Source: Chionis minor (lineage: Eukaryota; Chordata; Aves; Charadriiformes; Chionididae). From it: a DNA stretch of 64,000 bases. The notes beneath the pieces are model-generated. The model was not told the origin of the DNA. It saw only the letters and a program-made list of their open reading frames with translations, and made no database searches. The stretch is from NCBI GenBank assembly GCA_013398295.1, contig VZSF01000866.1, positions 132,565-196,564 of the forward strand. Reading direction: 5' to 3'. The position numbers and the translations under genes were made by a program. Below are positions 1-14,296 of this stretch, piece after piece; the first letter of the stretch is position 1; each line of letters starts with the position of its first letter.

Positions 1-3000
1 TTTGTCATGATGAAATAAACTAAAGCTAGGGCTTTCAAACAATTAAGGCAAAGCAAGAACAGAAGAATATAAAACTGTATTTTTTAAAATACCAAGATCA
101 TTTTGGATGATGCGGGAGGAAACTGACTTCGGATGAAAACTTTTTAAAAATAATATTCCTTTCAATATAATAGCTCATATTACACTATAATGCATATTAT
201 ACCAAAATTCACGATTTCTAATAGCATCTGCAATCCAAAAATGTACTATGAAGCAGGAAGAGCTGATAATCAGCCCATCCTCTGCATGAGAAGACTACAT
301 CTGAGCATTAAAGCTCTGGTTAGTTAGCTCTGTCTTAGCAGGAGATCGCTGGGGAATATATTCACATCTGATTTCCCTGCTTTCTGCTGTCTTTGCATCA
401 TGCTGTGCAGCTATTAGCCTGCTGCTCGACAGCTTAAAAAAGAGACACCATCAAACCTGGAAGTCATTGCAGCACCAGCCTTAGGGGTAAACAGAAAACT
501 TGATGTCATAGTATCACACTGCGGGAGATTCTCTCTTCAATGTGGAGCCAAGTTTTAATTTTCATATCCAGCTTAATCAAACCTCAATACACATATCACA
601 TCAGCAGTGTATTCAGGCATTGTAAATCCTCCATTTAGGGCTGGCTGAACACTACAACTATGGCCAAGTCCTAGATTTTTTTTTTTTTTTTTAATTTTCC
701 AAATACATTCTTTAAAATTCTAGCTGTTGTAATACGTTGTAGGGACTGCATGTGGGGAGAGAACAGGTTACATCATTACAAATATAACATAAAGAGGCGG
801 AGTGGCAGCTGACAAATTAGCGAAATCTCAGCAGTACTTACACAGCTCACGAGCATAGTGCTTATAAAAAACGTATGTTTGAAATAAACATTTGACACTC
901 ATTTTGATACCAAAATTACAACACTAAACCATAGAGAACAAAATCAAGGCTTTCGCATGGAATCTTTTTTTTTCTTAAGTCCTGAATCTGTGTGGGCAGA
1001 TCCCAGCATCCAGAGCCCTGAAGGGAACTCTGTGGGGAACGTGTGTATCCGCACCAATGCAGTTGCTACTGCAGGACCTAATGCTGCGCCCTGTGTTATT
1101 GACACCCACACAGTAGACGTGGTCCCAGCACCCGGTGAATGCTGGCAATTCCCATTAAAGTCAGGCAGGAGATCAGCGGAGCCCCCTGAAATTTTCTTTG
1201 CTCAAAGTAGTCCTCGAGAGTAGGCTATTCTTGGCGGCTGCAGATGTCTGGAGTATGCAATACAGAAGGAACTTCACAGACCAAACTTCCAGGAGTGCCA
1301 CTGACAGTACTGTAACAAACCGCATCTTCCCCACAGTCCAAGCTTAAGAGCTAGGCTGTGTAGCAGAGTGCCTATGAGGAATGTTTTATACTTAAAACAG
1401 CATATAAACTTTGCAGAGCATTTTAGAGTTACGGTCTTCCTAGGCTTTTTTTTTTTTTCCTCTGTTCTGAAACATTCTTTGGGACTTGATCGGTCCTCTG
1501 GGGAGATTTGGCTTTACCGCCTCATGCATGTGCTCTGCTCTCTGCATTTCCTTAATGTAGTTCAAGACAACCCACTCTAAGGTACAGTTCTTCTCCCAAG
1601 TAAAGGATAATGAAGTCTCCTTTATCGGGCGATGTGTGCCACATCCCTCTACTTACCTGGCTACAACTGTTTTCTGAGTTTGGCTCCTTTTCGTGAGAAG
1701 GTTTACAAGCGAGTAGCAAATCATCAAGATCTGTGAACCTTCCATTAGCAGTCCTGTTTGAGTGCCCCTCGGAATGATCATCCTACCCAGAAGAAAGAAG
1801 GTCAAAGATACACAAAACATGCTACATCATAAGCTAAAGTGAAGCTTGAAGCTGAACACAGAGATATGATAGCTGGGGATATTCAAAAAAGCACCCAGCA
1901 AATATCAGGAATTATGCACAGCTAGATTTCCCATATCCAAGTGTCTAAATCCAAAACCTTTTTTGTGTTTGCTCTGTCAGCCTGACTCTGCTCTTGGCAC
2001 AAGGTAAGCCATGGAGAGCTCTGCTCTCTTGCTCTCTCCCATATCTGCTGCTCAATGTGGGAATCAGGCCACCTCCAATTTCAAAATACCTTAGTAATCA
2101 AATCTGTTTCCTTCACACTGCGGATCAAAGGTTTCTGAAGATAAAAGCTTCCCAATTTTGTATTCATTGCTTTTTATTACACTTGGGACATTATAATTTT
2201 ATTGAATTTACTTTTTTGTTACTGTAGTGATCACTGATCAGAGTATTTTTATGTGACAGCGAAGTTTTTGCCTTGAGTAGCAGAACAGCCATCCATTTAC
2301 TCTGAAGCTCTGATTTTAGGGGCTTTAGTTACGCTTTACTGCATCACATTTGCTCTTCATTCAAAAATGCCAGCAAGAAAAGTGTTCATCAGTAGAGATG
2401 AGAAACAAGCTTATTGGAATAATAATTTATAAGAAAAAATGCATTTTTGGAACTGTAGAGCATTTCAAATCTACTAATGTAGCTTCAGTAGGAAGTAATC
2501 ATCCCCTTTTTTTGTTAGAATATTCTATAAAGGGGAAGCATATGCAACTAAAGCAGAAAATCTAAGGCATCCCACTGAAAATAGAGCTCTATGGCTACAC
2601 TGACAGCTGTGTTCACCAGACAAAGTACTCTGTACCCATTTGGACATACATGTTCCCGTAACGGGAAACAGAATTTTCATCATTAAGACAAATTACCTCT
2701 CTGATCTTCCAGTAAAGAGATGCTCAGTTTCAACACTAACAGATTTCTCTCCTGCACGCGGTGGTTTGTGTGTACCTAAAACAGGATCAGTCACAGATTT
2801 TTCCCAACTCAGATTAGAATTCTCCGTGGGGAGCAGACAGAGTGGGAGAGCGAAGATCTTATTCTTTTTAATCATTATTTTTCTCACAAACAACATCAAA
2901 GCTTCAGCGATAGGCATCGAACAAAAGATGCTAACAGAAGCCCAGCTCTGTTCACAGCATTGTTAGGCAGAGACAGTAACACTATGAATAGCAGGGCCAA

Positions 3001-6000
3001 AGGCCGTGCACTCTGCTTCTGGGCAGATAAATACATAGTCAGGTAGTCAGTGACAATGACAGCAGCTATTTAAATTTAAGGGAGATGTCTTTGTGAAAGA
3101 TAAAGAAGCTCACGGCTTTTACAACTTATGCGTGCCTGAGATTGCCCTGCTCACCTCTACCTTGGTGCTCCATTGAACCGCTCCATTTTAGTGCTATTTT
3201 TAGTGCTATTCAAGATTTTCTTGGGTATTGAGAGCTTTAAGCATATAATAGTATCTACAGAAGTGAATTTGCATTACTCCAGGATTCTAGGGGGAATCTG
3301 GGAAGAGTAGAAACATTTATGTTTAGCCTAGCAAGTACTTTAAATATTTTGAACAGAATGTGGAGGGACAGAGTTCTTCTTTGTCGCACTGTTTGACGCA
3401 CTTAAATGGAAATCTAGTCACTCTGTCTACCACTGCAAAAGCTCTGATATGCCTGTCTTCCTACTGGAGATAATGCCTGGCCTTGTAATTAAATCTCTCT
3501 TTAGAATATGATGATGTAGCTGCAAAAGCATCTATTCTGCTTATATGCATACATTAAATGTGCAGGGTATCATAAGTGGTAAAACCTCTACAAAGCACAG
3601 AAAAAATACACAGAAGCCTCCAACAATCATGGCTACCTCTGTGCTTTAACTTCTCTGGTTCAGGAGTTGACTTTTGACCCCTGTATTGGAAGTGCATATG
3701 CACACAGTGAGGTTTTTTCCAAAAGGATATACTCTAGTTACAATTATAAAGCAGGAGATTACCTTTTTAATATTCCTTTGCAGAGGAGGAGGAAATGGTA
3801 TGCTTTAAGAATCATGCTTACGCTGCTATGTTCTGATGCAGCCCTTCCTCACTTGCCATTTCTATACCTTTCCCTCATTCCTTCAATTACAATTTTGCAT
3901 AAGGAAATATTGATTAGAAATTCAGGGTTTAGATCACTCCTCTAGAAGTTCTGCTTGTCCAGAATGGACTCTATGGAATGGACTCTATTAGTTCTTACTC
4001 GGGCAAGAGAGGCTAGATGCAGCCAAAACAATTACTTTTTCCTTCAGATGTTTGTGTCCTGTCTATACAGTCAGAGCTGAAAAAATTTTAAAATTATTTA
4101 ATTAGGAAGAATTTATTTGTATGAACATTTTGGAAATGGCTCTCTGTACCCACCATTCACCCATACCTGGGGCTGTTGGGACAAAAGTCAAAGCACTGCT
4201 GTTCTATTTTCAGTGAGCTGTTCACAGCGAGCGATATATAGACATTCCCTGAAATATGTTAAATATGTTCACAAGTTTTTGAGAAGTGTTTTAGCAAAAA
4301 AAAAAAAAAANATCAGGACTGAGCTATTTGGAACAAATGTGTTTGCAGGAAGCAATCGGATCAGCTGTCTGACTCAGATTGAAATCAGCTTTTACTTTGT
4401 AGCATGTTGAAGGAAGAGGAGGATAACTATCAATAGATCCTAAAGAATACCATAAAGATGCACACTTTTCACAAGGCTTATTTCTGACATTTGATTTGGA
4501 CAGAGAGAGTGAGAGATAATGCATCTGTGCTTCCCGGGACCGCCTGGCTGACAAGGATTACTACAGCAGATAGGCGCAGGATGCAGTACGTGCTACACCA
4601 TGGACTGAGGCTGCACAGACGTTGGCAGATCAAATTAGTCTCACTTTGTGTTGAAATCCAGTGGGTAATATTATCCAAGGAAGAGCAGGTGCAACATATT
4701 CTGCTGTGTTTGTAAGAAATTTGCTTCAGAGGAAACTTAATCAGGCCAAATGCCAGTGCTGGGGAGGGTTGGTAGCTAAGGATTACATTAGGAGTAAGGG
4801 CTTGTCCCAGAGAAAGGGGATTTTGGCACTGCAGAATGATCTTGCCTTGAAATAGGAACTCAGCTAGGTTCTGCGCTGTTGTTGCTTCATTACTTGTCTC
4901 CCAATGAGGAATCTAAACGAGGCCACCTGAAGTGAATTCTCTCGAACTTTTGGAAAACTCAAATACTGTGACTTATTCCAGTAATGGAATAAGCATCAGC
5001 AAACTGTTTTTCTTACCTCATGCCCTTAACCTAAGAGTCTGGGAGTTTGTGCTACTTTTGTACTAACAGAGAGAAAAGCTGAAGAAAAGCTATACAAAAA
5101 AGAAAAACCAGGAAAAGAAGAAGGAAAGTTTTTATTTGCAATTCCCTTCTAAATCAGTCACTATTTCACAGTTTAATCTGGAAAGGCATAGTTCTGGTGG
5201 TTTCAGAGCAAGGACTTCTGTGCCCAACAGTATCACCAACACCTTTTTACAATTGGAACAAAGATCCTGATCCTCTTTTTTTTGTTTCCTGAGAGCAGGG
5301 AGGGGTTCATTTTGCTTTTGGAAGTTAACAGAATGTTATTTTTGCTAGGATTTTTGTAAATTGGTGAGATTATTGACGACACATTGTATTACTATCAAAA
5401 ATTTTAGGAACTTAGAAATTTTCCTTACTTAGAAGAGACAGCAGAAACAAGTACTTTTCCCCTTCAGACAAGTACTTCAACTTCTCAGGTAGTCACGTCA
5501 AACAGGTTTTGACTGAAAGGGTAGGTCACCAGCAAAGATATTTGGGAGAAGGTAGAAAAACCAACATTTGCCATTGACTTCAGTGAAGCTAAGCCTCGCT
5601 AAAGGCTTTCAGCCTGATCTGTGAGAAAAAGTGAATAATTCATAATACTACAATTTCTGTTGCTGTCTTATTTAGAATTATCTGCCCAATGTGTTGCGAA
5701 GGACATGCAGTCATGTATGGAAATGTGTATAAAGATCTGAGGAAGTAGATTGAAAAGTTGGCAGATAAGGTAGAAGAGACAGCCAATAGAGGGAACTCAA
5801 ATTGTACAGCAAATCTGAAAGAAGATAAATGGATAATTTAACAGCCATTCAGTTTTCAAGAAAGACAAAGCACAAACTACATTGCATCAGAAAAGGACTA
5901 GAAATGATGATGGATGAAACGCTTCAAGTAAGTGTTTAACACAACAGAATCACAGTTGCCTGCAGAATTCCCAGCTGAGGGCAAATTCAAAGAACTAAAT

Positions 6001-9000
6001 AAGGATATGAGACTGATACGGTTTGAAGAGTTTTTCAAAATCCATTTAATAGCAAGGCAGAAGACATTGATCAGCTGCTTGGTTAAAATGTTGAAAGGAA
6101 AAGAGTTAGAAACATTCTGTCTCTGGACTGTTTTGCTCGTAGAATCAAAACCATAAACAGCAGAACCAAATAAGAAGTTGCTTACGAAATAAACAATAAT
6201 CTTCCTCTTCTGAGCAGATCCATGGTTTCATGAAATTATTATGAACAGATGAATCATTTGCAACTGCAAAAACACATCAGTTGGGCTACTTCAGTAGGTA
6301 CCCAGTCCTTCAGTATTACTCTTTCCCTTTGACAACACAGCAGGTTCAATACTGGCCAGAGCACATTTGGCTACCAGGAGCTCTGTATGTATTTTCCTCC
6401 CTGAAGTACCCGGCGTGTTTTACCAGGGGAGGGTCTTACTTTATAATCATCCCTCTACAGTATGCACGTTTACTTACAAAGGAGTGCAGCATTATTCTTG
6501 CTAGTGTACCACCACCAGAAAGCAGCATAACGCTAACTCATAGGGCAAGAGCTGAACAATTTGTGCCTATTAGATCCCTTTCCAGTTCACAAATGGCTTC
6601 CTTCTGCACTGCTAACAATTTCTATAAAGAAGCTCAAAGTAACTCCTGTTTTCTGTCAGCGAAGTTAGTAGTATATTCATTTCATCTAACTACATTTTTA
6701 GGCATCAGTACAAAAATTCCCTGGCAGAAATGCAAAAGTAGTGCTCTGATGCATTATGTACTTGATGAACTGGACCACTCCTCAGTAAACCCTAGAAGGA
6801 ATAAACAAAGTCTCCTTCAATTATTGCGGTAATTTTTTTTTTTCATGAACTCAGCCCCCTCCCAAATACAGTATTTTTTTCTGGAACATAATGGTTAAAT
6901 ATGGCCCTGAACCAGCAGGGCAAATAACTAATTCATATACACACACAGTCAAAGGTTCATAGAAGTTAATCCCTGTATCTTCTCTGTATCGCTTCATCTT
7001 CTGTATTCTATTCTATTCAGTCTTTTTGGTTTTAGTACATGGGCGTATATATGAAAATACTTCTGGATTTTCAAAACAACTTCCATCAAGTATTTGTATT
7101 ATGAAAATAAAACCTGTGGATGACTGCAGTACAGCTTCCCTTTTATTTGAACTAATCTGAAGTTCAAGGACTTTCAGATAGATGGCTCACCTTTGGCCTA
7201 TGTATTCTCACACGAAAGCCACTTCAGCAAAACTCGGGAGTCCAATTCAGCTTTGCTGTAACTGGTCATGACTCTCTTGACTTCAGCAATGCTTCATATG
7301 CTTACACCAGCTCTGAATTTATCCCTGTGGCTTCTCGGTCACTAGTCCTCCCTTCCAACTCAGGAACTGCCTACATAATAAAAGTGATTCATTAGAAACC
7401 ACTGGGTTCCTAAGTAGAGTGAACACTGAGACCTATAACTTTTTGATATGTGATCAGTCATAAAAATGAATTTATATGGTCTTATTCCATAAACTGACTT
7501 TACAAATATTAGACCCGCAACCATACTTCCGTGAGCTGTAATCTTGTCAAAGCTCATAAGTTAAGCAAGGTCAGAATTGGTCAATATTTGGATGAGAATC
7601 TCCAGGGGAAAAAAAAAGAAAAAGAAAAGTATATACTCTGGAGGTCCTGCAGTGTTTTTAAGTTAGGGCATACCATGCTCCTCTTTAAAAGGATTCAGTA
7701 TTAGTCTTGGAATGCAACAAAATGTTGTATTTGCTTTAGCAATAGTTTAGACTCTGGCTGTATCTGTGCTGCATCTTGGCTGTTTCAGATAACATCCTTT
7801 CCCAGAGATGAAGGTGAGGTAGCAGATAAACTCCTCTCACCCACCGCCACCACCCTTCAACCCAGGAGGTAGATCTACCAACAAATGCCTCCACTGCTAC
7901 CCACCACCTTCTCCCTGAAGGGGTTTGTTGCTACTTCTACTATTTCTGCATTCTCTATGCTTTAGCTAGCAAAATAAAATTAAGAAATACATCTCTATAC
8001 CCAAGAAAAACCGCTCTCACCTCCTTATCTTCTCCCATAAACAGCTTCCTCTAAGTATCTCATGCTCTCCCCCTTTTGAGCTCTTCCTTCCTTCTCCCAG
8101 GTGCACACAATGGATCGCAGAAGCGCCTTTAACCTTTCCTTGCACTGGAGGGAGCTTATGTGCAAGAGGAGCTATACCTTCAGAAAGTATGCTGTGGGCA
8201 GAGCGGTACATAGTCACAAAAGACACCTAAATAATTGAGGGTGGTAAGAAAAAGGCAGTGCTATATGGTAACTTTCTGAGAAACAGCTTAGTCACGCATC
8301 TGAGGTAATATACGGCTGCAGAAGGGAAGTGCAAACCTGTCTGGCTTTCCCTAACGCCGGAGCACGCAGCGTGACCACTTTTCCAGCACCCTTTGCCACT
8401 CTGCCATTAAGAACAGCTTAATGCTGTAAAACAGCAAAGGGGATAAAATGGGAAAGGTCACCAATCCTGGACCTCCTGCTGCATAGCAAGGCAGCTGCAT
8501 TGCAGCAGAAGGACTGCCAGTGGGGATCGAGGTCCCAGGCGGGGAGCGGGGAACTCCCCCAGGCAGGTGCCGAGGAGGGGTGAGGAAAAAGGGCGTTTCT
8601 GGAGCGAGGAGTTTATGTGGGGTATCCCATGTCAGGCAGCTGTTGAAGACCAAACCTCTTCCTACTAAAGCAAGTAATAAATTGGGCGTTCAGAAGCTGG
8701 ATACCAAATTAGACAGATCCCTAGCAAAGCTGTTGGTAGGAGGCATGCATCAAAAATAGTGGCGTGGAGGAGCAGTACATCAAGGGGTTCTCGTGCAATA
8801 AACTGGAAAGTAAAAAGTGCAGTCAGGAGGTAGAAAACCCTGACTAGACTACAGCCAAATAAATTTAAATAGCTTTGGGAATAAAATGGTGGTTTAATCC
8901 GGATCGGGAACAGGTGCTATGAATGTGATTCAGTAAATGGTTGAGAGCCTGCCAGAAGGGAGAGAAATGTGTTGCTTTTGAGATAATTTCCCAGAAGCTT

Positions 9001-12000
9001 CATAAAAGAAAATTGATTACTGGAGTTTAATAATTAAAACAGGGCCAGATATATAGTAATCAAATGAGTTTTTAATTACATCTCAAGCAGAAATAAAATC
9101 CAATTTGTGTACTTTGTATCAGAAAAGTCCTACTGAAATGCTTTGATAGTTGGAAAAAATAAACTAAAAGCTAATTTCCATAGGAATTATAGTAGTTGGT
9201 TTAATTAAAAGGCTACATTAGAATGAAAGAGTCCCAAAGTGAAAGGTTACTAAATACAGAAGCAGTGGTTTAAACGCCAAATCAATGTCTGAATAAAGAC
9301 ATTTTATAGACTAAGTGCAAAATCTGCACTGTCAAGTATCCTGAATCTAAATTAATGTGTAACAAAATAAAGTTTCCTAAAATTACACTATATATTTTGT
9401 AAGTATTCCGTAGAATTAATTGCTTGTGCTATGGTAAAGATGAATATCAAAGACATGGTTTATTCTTTCTTAGATATTCCTTTTAATTTAGTTCATCAAA
9501 GTTAATGTTATTAGTTAACCATTCTTGTTATTTACCTGGTAACCTCGGTTGCACCTGGGTTGTTAAGACTCTGTGATATGCACTTAGCTATATATTTCTA
9601 AGAAATACATGTATTTACTTTTGGATTTCAAATGTGCTTACAGCTTGTAAGATACAGTGATTACTACAGAACTGTGAGGCTGCTTCTTGAATCCATTCCC
9701 AATCTAGTTGGGCTTCTGGTCTCTGCTGTAGTCGATGAAAAGTTAATTGATCTAAACAGCTCAAGCACTCACAATGCTCCTGGCGCGGGACACGAGAGGG
9801 CTGTCTCCTGAGGGGCAGCAGTAGGTCATGCCCAGACCTCTGCATTTGCTCCCTGGCACTGGGATTGCAAACCTCATGGTCTTGTGGTCCGTCTTGGCAA
9901 ACAAAACCATACAGAAAGGGCACAGACATAGCCAAGAGCTGCACAGCCTGAGACACAGCCCACTGTCCCAATGAGCATGTACCCGTGTCTCCTCTACATT
10001 GCTTGGGGCGGGTAGAGGTTGCTGGTATAGAGCACTTTGGGGAGGAACAGCCTGTACTGCATTTTGTGCTAACAGATCCTGGGGCTGACGGGGTGTGAGT
10101 GCAGAATGCCATCTTTGTGCCTAGAGATGTTTGAACTGCACTGTTTTTTAAACGTTGGTTTAAGCACTCATTTTCTTTAATGTGAATGTTGGAAAAATAC
10201 TTCATGAAAATTTTTTCAAGATTTAAGAAATGCCAGCGAGCTTAACTGCCAATGGATGGATGCTGGCTTTGCACAGAATGGATCTCGTAAGTTGCTGTTG
10301 AATATCTAACGTGCTACCTCTAGCCACTGAGTTGGCAGTGGTAATGCAGGTGCTAATGACAACAGCAGTGAGCTTTTCAGGTATTTTCAGGTGTTTATGC
10401 TGTATTACTGCCCCTCTGTTTTGAACTCCGCCAAATCAGGTTTGGGGAATATACAGTAGTCTGAAACAAAGAGCTAAAAATGGGGAGCTCTGAGGCACGG
10501 TGATGGGACCGTCACAAATCCACATCCATTCTATCAAAGGAACGACCCTCACCAGTGAGCAATACTGTATGTGGCAGTGACTGCAGTAAACTACGCCTCT
10601 TACCCCAGGCCCAAGGTTGCAAAATTTTCTGTTCGGTCTGTGGCATATTCTAAGGAAATAATTCCATGTGGATTTGTTTCAAGTTCTGCACAAACCAGCT
10701 TCTTACTCACGGCGTGATTTTTCAGAAGTGCTGAGCATTCATATTTTCTACTGAAGTCAACTGAAATTGCAAGTTTTCAGCACATCTTAAAATCAGGCCA
10801 TTAACCCTTAATTATCATATAATAGCTCAATTAAAAATCTACCAAGACTTACTTCAGTAGCTAACCAAGCTCCCATGGCTTGCAGAATAGCTATAAAAAA
10901 AACCCAGTTCTTTAGTGGTGTCTGGGCTCTACGGACCATTTAAAGTGGTTGCTGTTAACCCTGCTATTTAAAGCAAATAATGAAAGTTACCAGCTGTAAA
11001 GATACCTGCTACCCCTTTCCTTTCTTTTCCTTACAATTTTCTGCACTTTTAGAAGAACAACTTTTGCTGTCTTCTCTGTCTTTTTTTTTTAATCTTGCAC
11101 CAACCCTTTATTTCAAATGACAAATACGTAGTTTCCACGCTCTCAGAGAAAGCATGATACCCAATTCTCAGCAAAACCCACTTCTTGCTCATCAAAAAAG
11201 CTGCAAAAGAAGAATACTCACTGTCCTGAAAGGGCACATTACATGACCGCTTGGGAGGTAACCCTTGGGAGCTGGTTAACCCTTTCTTCACAGCTGGGTG
11301 CTGCTGTTTGTGAAGTTCTGTCTCTCTTTAATGTAGGGACAAAACCAAGTGAAGCACTTGTGGTCTTTCCATGTAAGCATTCAGTACTAAAGGGGAAGGT
11401 AAAATAAACATATAGCAAAGTTGTGCAGGAATTATATAATTTGGGGGCTGATTCAAAGCCAGCTGAAACCAGATAAAAGATTTTTACTGGTTTGTGTGAG
11501 CTTTGCACTGGCCACGTAGAAAAGAGGTGATTCCAGGGCAATCTAAAAAGAAAATTTTTTTATTTATTTATTTTGAGCACACAGAAGTACAATTTTTGCC
11601 AGGTTTGGAAAGCACAGTACTGTTGTGGTTTACTCATCTATAGGAAATAAGAATCTAGCACTGGGGAGAATCTGAAGGTTATTTCAGCTTTATCCAGCTG
11701 GTCATCCAACCAGTGGACCTCCTCCTCATAGACGCCAGCAACCAGCCTCAGGCACCTGGGGGATGCTTCCTCGGAAGGACTATCTTTAAGGATTACAAGA
11801 AAGCTAAAGTAGTCGAGCAGCAACTCTGCCACCTTATGTGCTTTTTTTGGTGGCTTACTGAAAGCCTCAGGTAAAACAAGCACATAAAAGAGATCTCAAC
11901 AGGAACAAAAAGCTTTACCTACAGAGGAATTTACAGCTGCGGGCAAGGAGGGTGGGGGCATGGTGCAGATTAAACTCTTTTTCACCCTGGACTGTCCATC

Positions 12001-12071
12001 AAAGGAGTGGAAATATTGTGAATATTTTTTCTCTCATTCTCTTTTTTTTTTTTTTTTTAATCTTCTTGCAG
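1..12071 (+). other. PDE11A: Probable last intron of PDE11A (partial, runs off the left edge)
   Basis: This stretch lies immediately upstream of the PDE11A terminal coding exon and ends in a strong acceptor: a T-rich tract at about 12042-12058 followed by a CAG at 12069-12071. I looked for the penultimate PDE11A exon, which encodes the end of the catalytic domain, and did not find it, so all 12 kb read as intron. The sequence is AT-rich and carries no convincing exon, RNA gene or intact transposon. The longest open frames (183 codons at 6281-6832 on + and 196 codons at 9615-10205 on -) show no family resemblance. The intron call follows from the exon position and is not shown by a transcript. 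Confidence 0.75.
4296..4311. repeat. Poly(A) run ending in an unresolved base (N)
   Basis: A 15-nt homopolymer A run is followed directly by the only N in the window, at 4311. This looks like a base-calling or polishing ambiguity at a homopolymer in the assembly, not biology. Confidence 0.9.
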
Positions 12072-12233
12072 TGTCTGGTGAAGCTGAATGTGAAGCTGAA
12101 GCCGATGCTGGACTCCGTGGCAGTAAATAGAGGTAAATGGGAGGAGCTGCACCAAAAAAGACTTCCTTCTCAGGCAGCATCCTCATCCTCCTTTTCCTCA
12201 AGCTTTACCATGTCTCTCAAAGACATAAATTAA
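12072..12233 (+). CDS. PDE11A: PDE11A, terminal coding exon (C-terminal 53 residues)
   Basis: The exon starts in phase 0 after a T17 polypyrimidine tract and CAG, and ends with TAA at 12231-12233. It reads LVKLNVKLKPMLDSVA, then KWEELHQKR, then a serine-rich tail. This matches the C-terminus of dual-specificity cAMP/cGMP phosphodiesterase 11A as I know it from mammals. The segment is the end of the last catalytic-domain helix plus the short tail. The metal-binding HD-type residues and the GAF domains lie in exons outside the window. The serine-rich tail (AASSSSFSSSF) differs from the mammalian tail, as expected for a fast-evolving end. The enzyme hydrolyses cAMP and cGMP in the cytosol. The gene runs in the same direction as TTC30, whose start codon is 6.3 kb downstream. 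This is a partial gene, so nothing can be said about its integrity elsewhere. Confidence 0.93.
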   Translation, partial: CLVKLNVKLKPMLDSVAVNRGKWEELHQKRLPSQAASSSSFSSSFTMSLKDIN

Positions 12234-13615
12234 GCCTGCAAATGTCAGTGTCGCTTTACGATAAGAGCTGTCTGAAAGGTTTTCATAAGCTTTGGCCCGC
12301 CGTTTTTTTAAGAAATGCTTTCACAGACATGCTTAATTGATTGGATATTATCCTGATGGCAGCATAGTTTGCTTTTACGGGGAGGCTTAGTGGGACTGAA
12401 AGGAAGGCCTGCGGTGAGATGGTGCTGGTATCTGCAGCAGCACGGAAGACTTCGCACAAGAAGCATTCATTCAGCTCCACTACATTTCAACTGCTGCTGT
12501 AAAAATCTGTAAAGCTGACAACAGACTGAAATATAAGAACTTACAGCTTAATAAAATTAATAATACAGAGCAGAACTGGGATGCAAGCTGGTCAATTCAT
12601 ATGCAAGGAGCTGCAGAAAAGCAGAATAGTATGTAATTGCATTGTTGTTTTGCATCTCTTCAGTACATGTCATGAATCAATTATGCCTGCTTTTGTGATG
12701 TTTCCCTCTCACTCTTCCCTCCTCTTTTATGCCTGAATGTTCTGAAAAGCCTGCTTTGTATTCTAAAGAAGTATTTTTTTACAACAAAGCTTCTTAGTGA
12801 TTGATCAGGGCCTTTAGAATTGCCTACCTTTGCTACATTTAAAAACAAACTTTATTATCTTTAAAAACACCAACCTGTCCCTGCTTCCCTGAGAAATTCA
12901 TATTAACAATGCAGTAAATTTCTCAGCAAGGGGAAGTTTGCATAAAGGTAAAATACTGCACGGTAATTTTAGAGGGTTGGGGTTTTTTTCTTCTCTTTTT
13001 TTTAAAAATGCTCTTTTAACACATTCATTTTTTGAAAATTACAGTGTCCCCTAAGGAAAAGATTAACAGACTTTAATGAAAATAGAATACAAATAAAAAG
13101 GAAATCTGTTATCTTGTGCTTCAGGTTTATATTACGTTGAAAAGTTGACTGTGGATAAGCCTTTCTAGTATAATTTACAATTAAATTTAATATTTTGAAA
13201 TGGTGGAGAGGAAGAATATCATCGTACTGAACTGACTACCTCTTACTTCTCTTGCAGTTCTTTCAGTACAATCTGAGATCCTATTACAGCTAGAACAGCA
13301 CTAGTCAAGGCTCACGTGTAGACGTCTGTGGTAGGGGTGTTCATAAAAACCTAATCAAACATGATAGGTCACAAAACCAAACGTGTCTAGTTCTGTGTGA
13401 TGACGCTAGTATTAGCTGAAAGTTGGTCTCTTTCCATTAGCGCAAAGATCACTAGTGTAGCAAAACTGTGATCTATGATTTGAGGGTGCTTTCTCTGCTG
13501 CATGACTGGACACAAGAGGAGTCATGTTGCAGTTCATTCATAAGGAAAAGAAAGCCTTTGTACTCCATGAAAAATGGAATTCTAAATATAGGGTTGTCTT
13601 GCAGCAGAAAATAAA
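12234..13615 (+). other. PDE11A: Candidate 3' UTR of PDE11A with poly(A) signals
   Basis: AT-rich sequence follows the PDE11A stop codon. Canonical AATAAA hexamers on the + strand occur at 12550-12555 and 13610-13615, and a further one lies near 14077. Which one is used cannot be told from sequence. Mammalian PDE11A has a long 3' UTR, so the distal ones are plausible. No open frame of note lies here. Confidence 0.45.
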
Positions 13616-14296
13616 GCTGAATTCAGCTTAGTTTTGCGCCTGTGCCAAACTCCATTTACTTCAGTGGAATTACCTTAAACTGGCACCAACATAAGGGAAA
13701 TCAGAACCTGGCCTGGCTGACCAGATGCTGAAAAGAGCTTTCCTCCTTTCTAAGGAAAGCGAGTCATTAGCGCCATTGAAAAGCTGACTACATCTGTCTG
13801 ACAGTCAAACAACAAATCTGCTGATCACTTCTTTAAAAAAAAAAACCACCACCACAACAAAACAAAAACCCTCTGTGCCCCTAATCATGTGTGTAGGAGA
13901 ATAGCTGGAAATTTCAGTACTGTTGCAAGGCAATCTGTTAGTACGCAACCAAACCACATCCCCTTCTCTAGCAGAAAGAAGCAGGGAAGGAGCAGAAATG
14001 TAGACTCCACAGCAGTGAATACACGCGCCAAATGGAAATGTTTCTGCTATTATTTTACCACTTCTTTTTTCCCTGAATAAAGACAAATGGAGGATAGCAA
14101 GCAGCTAAGCCATACCAAACTTACAACACGTACTTTATGGGAGAAACAGATACTAGGAACTGACATAGCCCTGCTGGCAGGTACACACAGCTTTCCTGAA
14201 TTCTGATATGGCATATTGCTAAGTATAACATAATTTATAGCGCATACCCTACAGCTTCCCCCAAGGTTGAGTCTCCCCTCATTTCCTCTCCTTTTT

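Noticed and set aside
5640..6160. Exon-like and LINE-like look of 5.6-6.2 kb (TTTAG acceptor-like start, a GTAAGT at about 5928, EKD-like words)
   Set aside because: The frame is not continuous between the putative splice signals, and the protein matches neither PDE11A nor, convincingly, a LINE ORF.
6281..6832. 183-codon open frame on + within the PDE11A intron
   Set aside because: It shows no recognisable domain, signal or repeat, sits in AT-rich intron, and has no splice or promoter context. A frame of this length is expected occasionally in 64 kb searched six ways.
9615..10205. 196-codon open frame on the minus strand, cysteine-rich
   Set aside because: The cysteines do not form any known spacing, there is no promoter or poly(A) context on that strand, and no family resemblance is evident.
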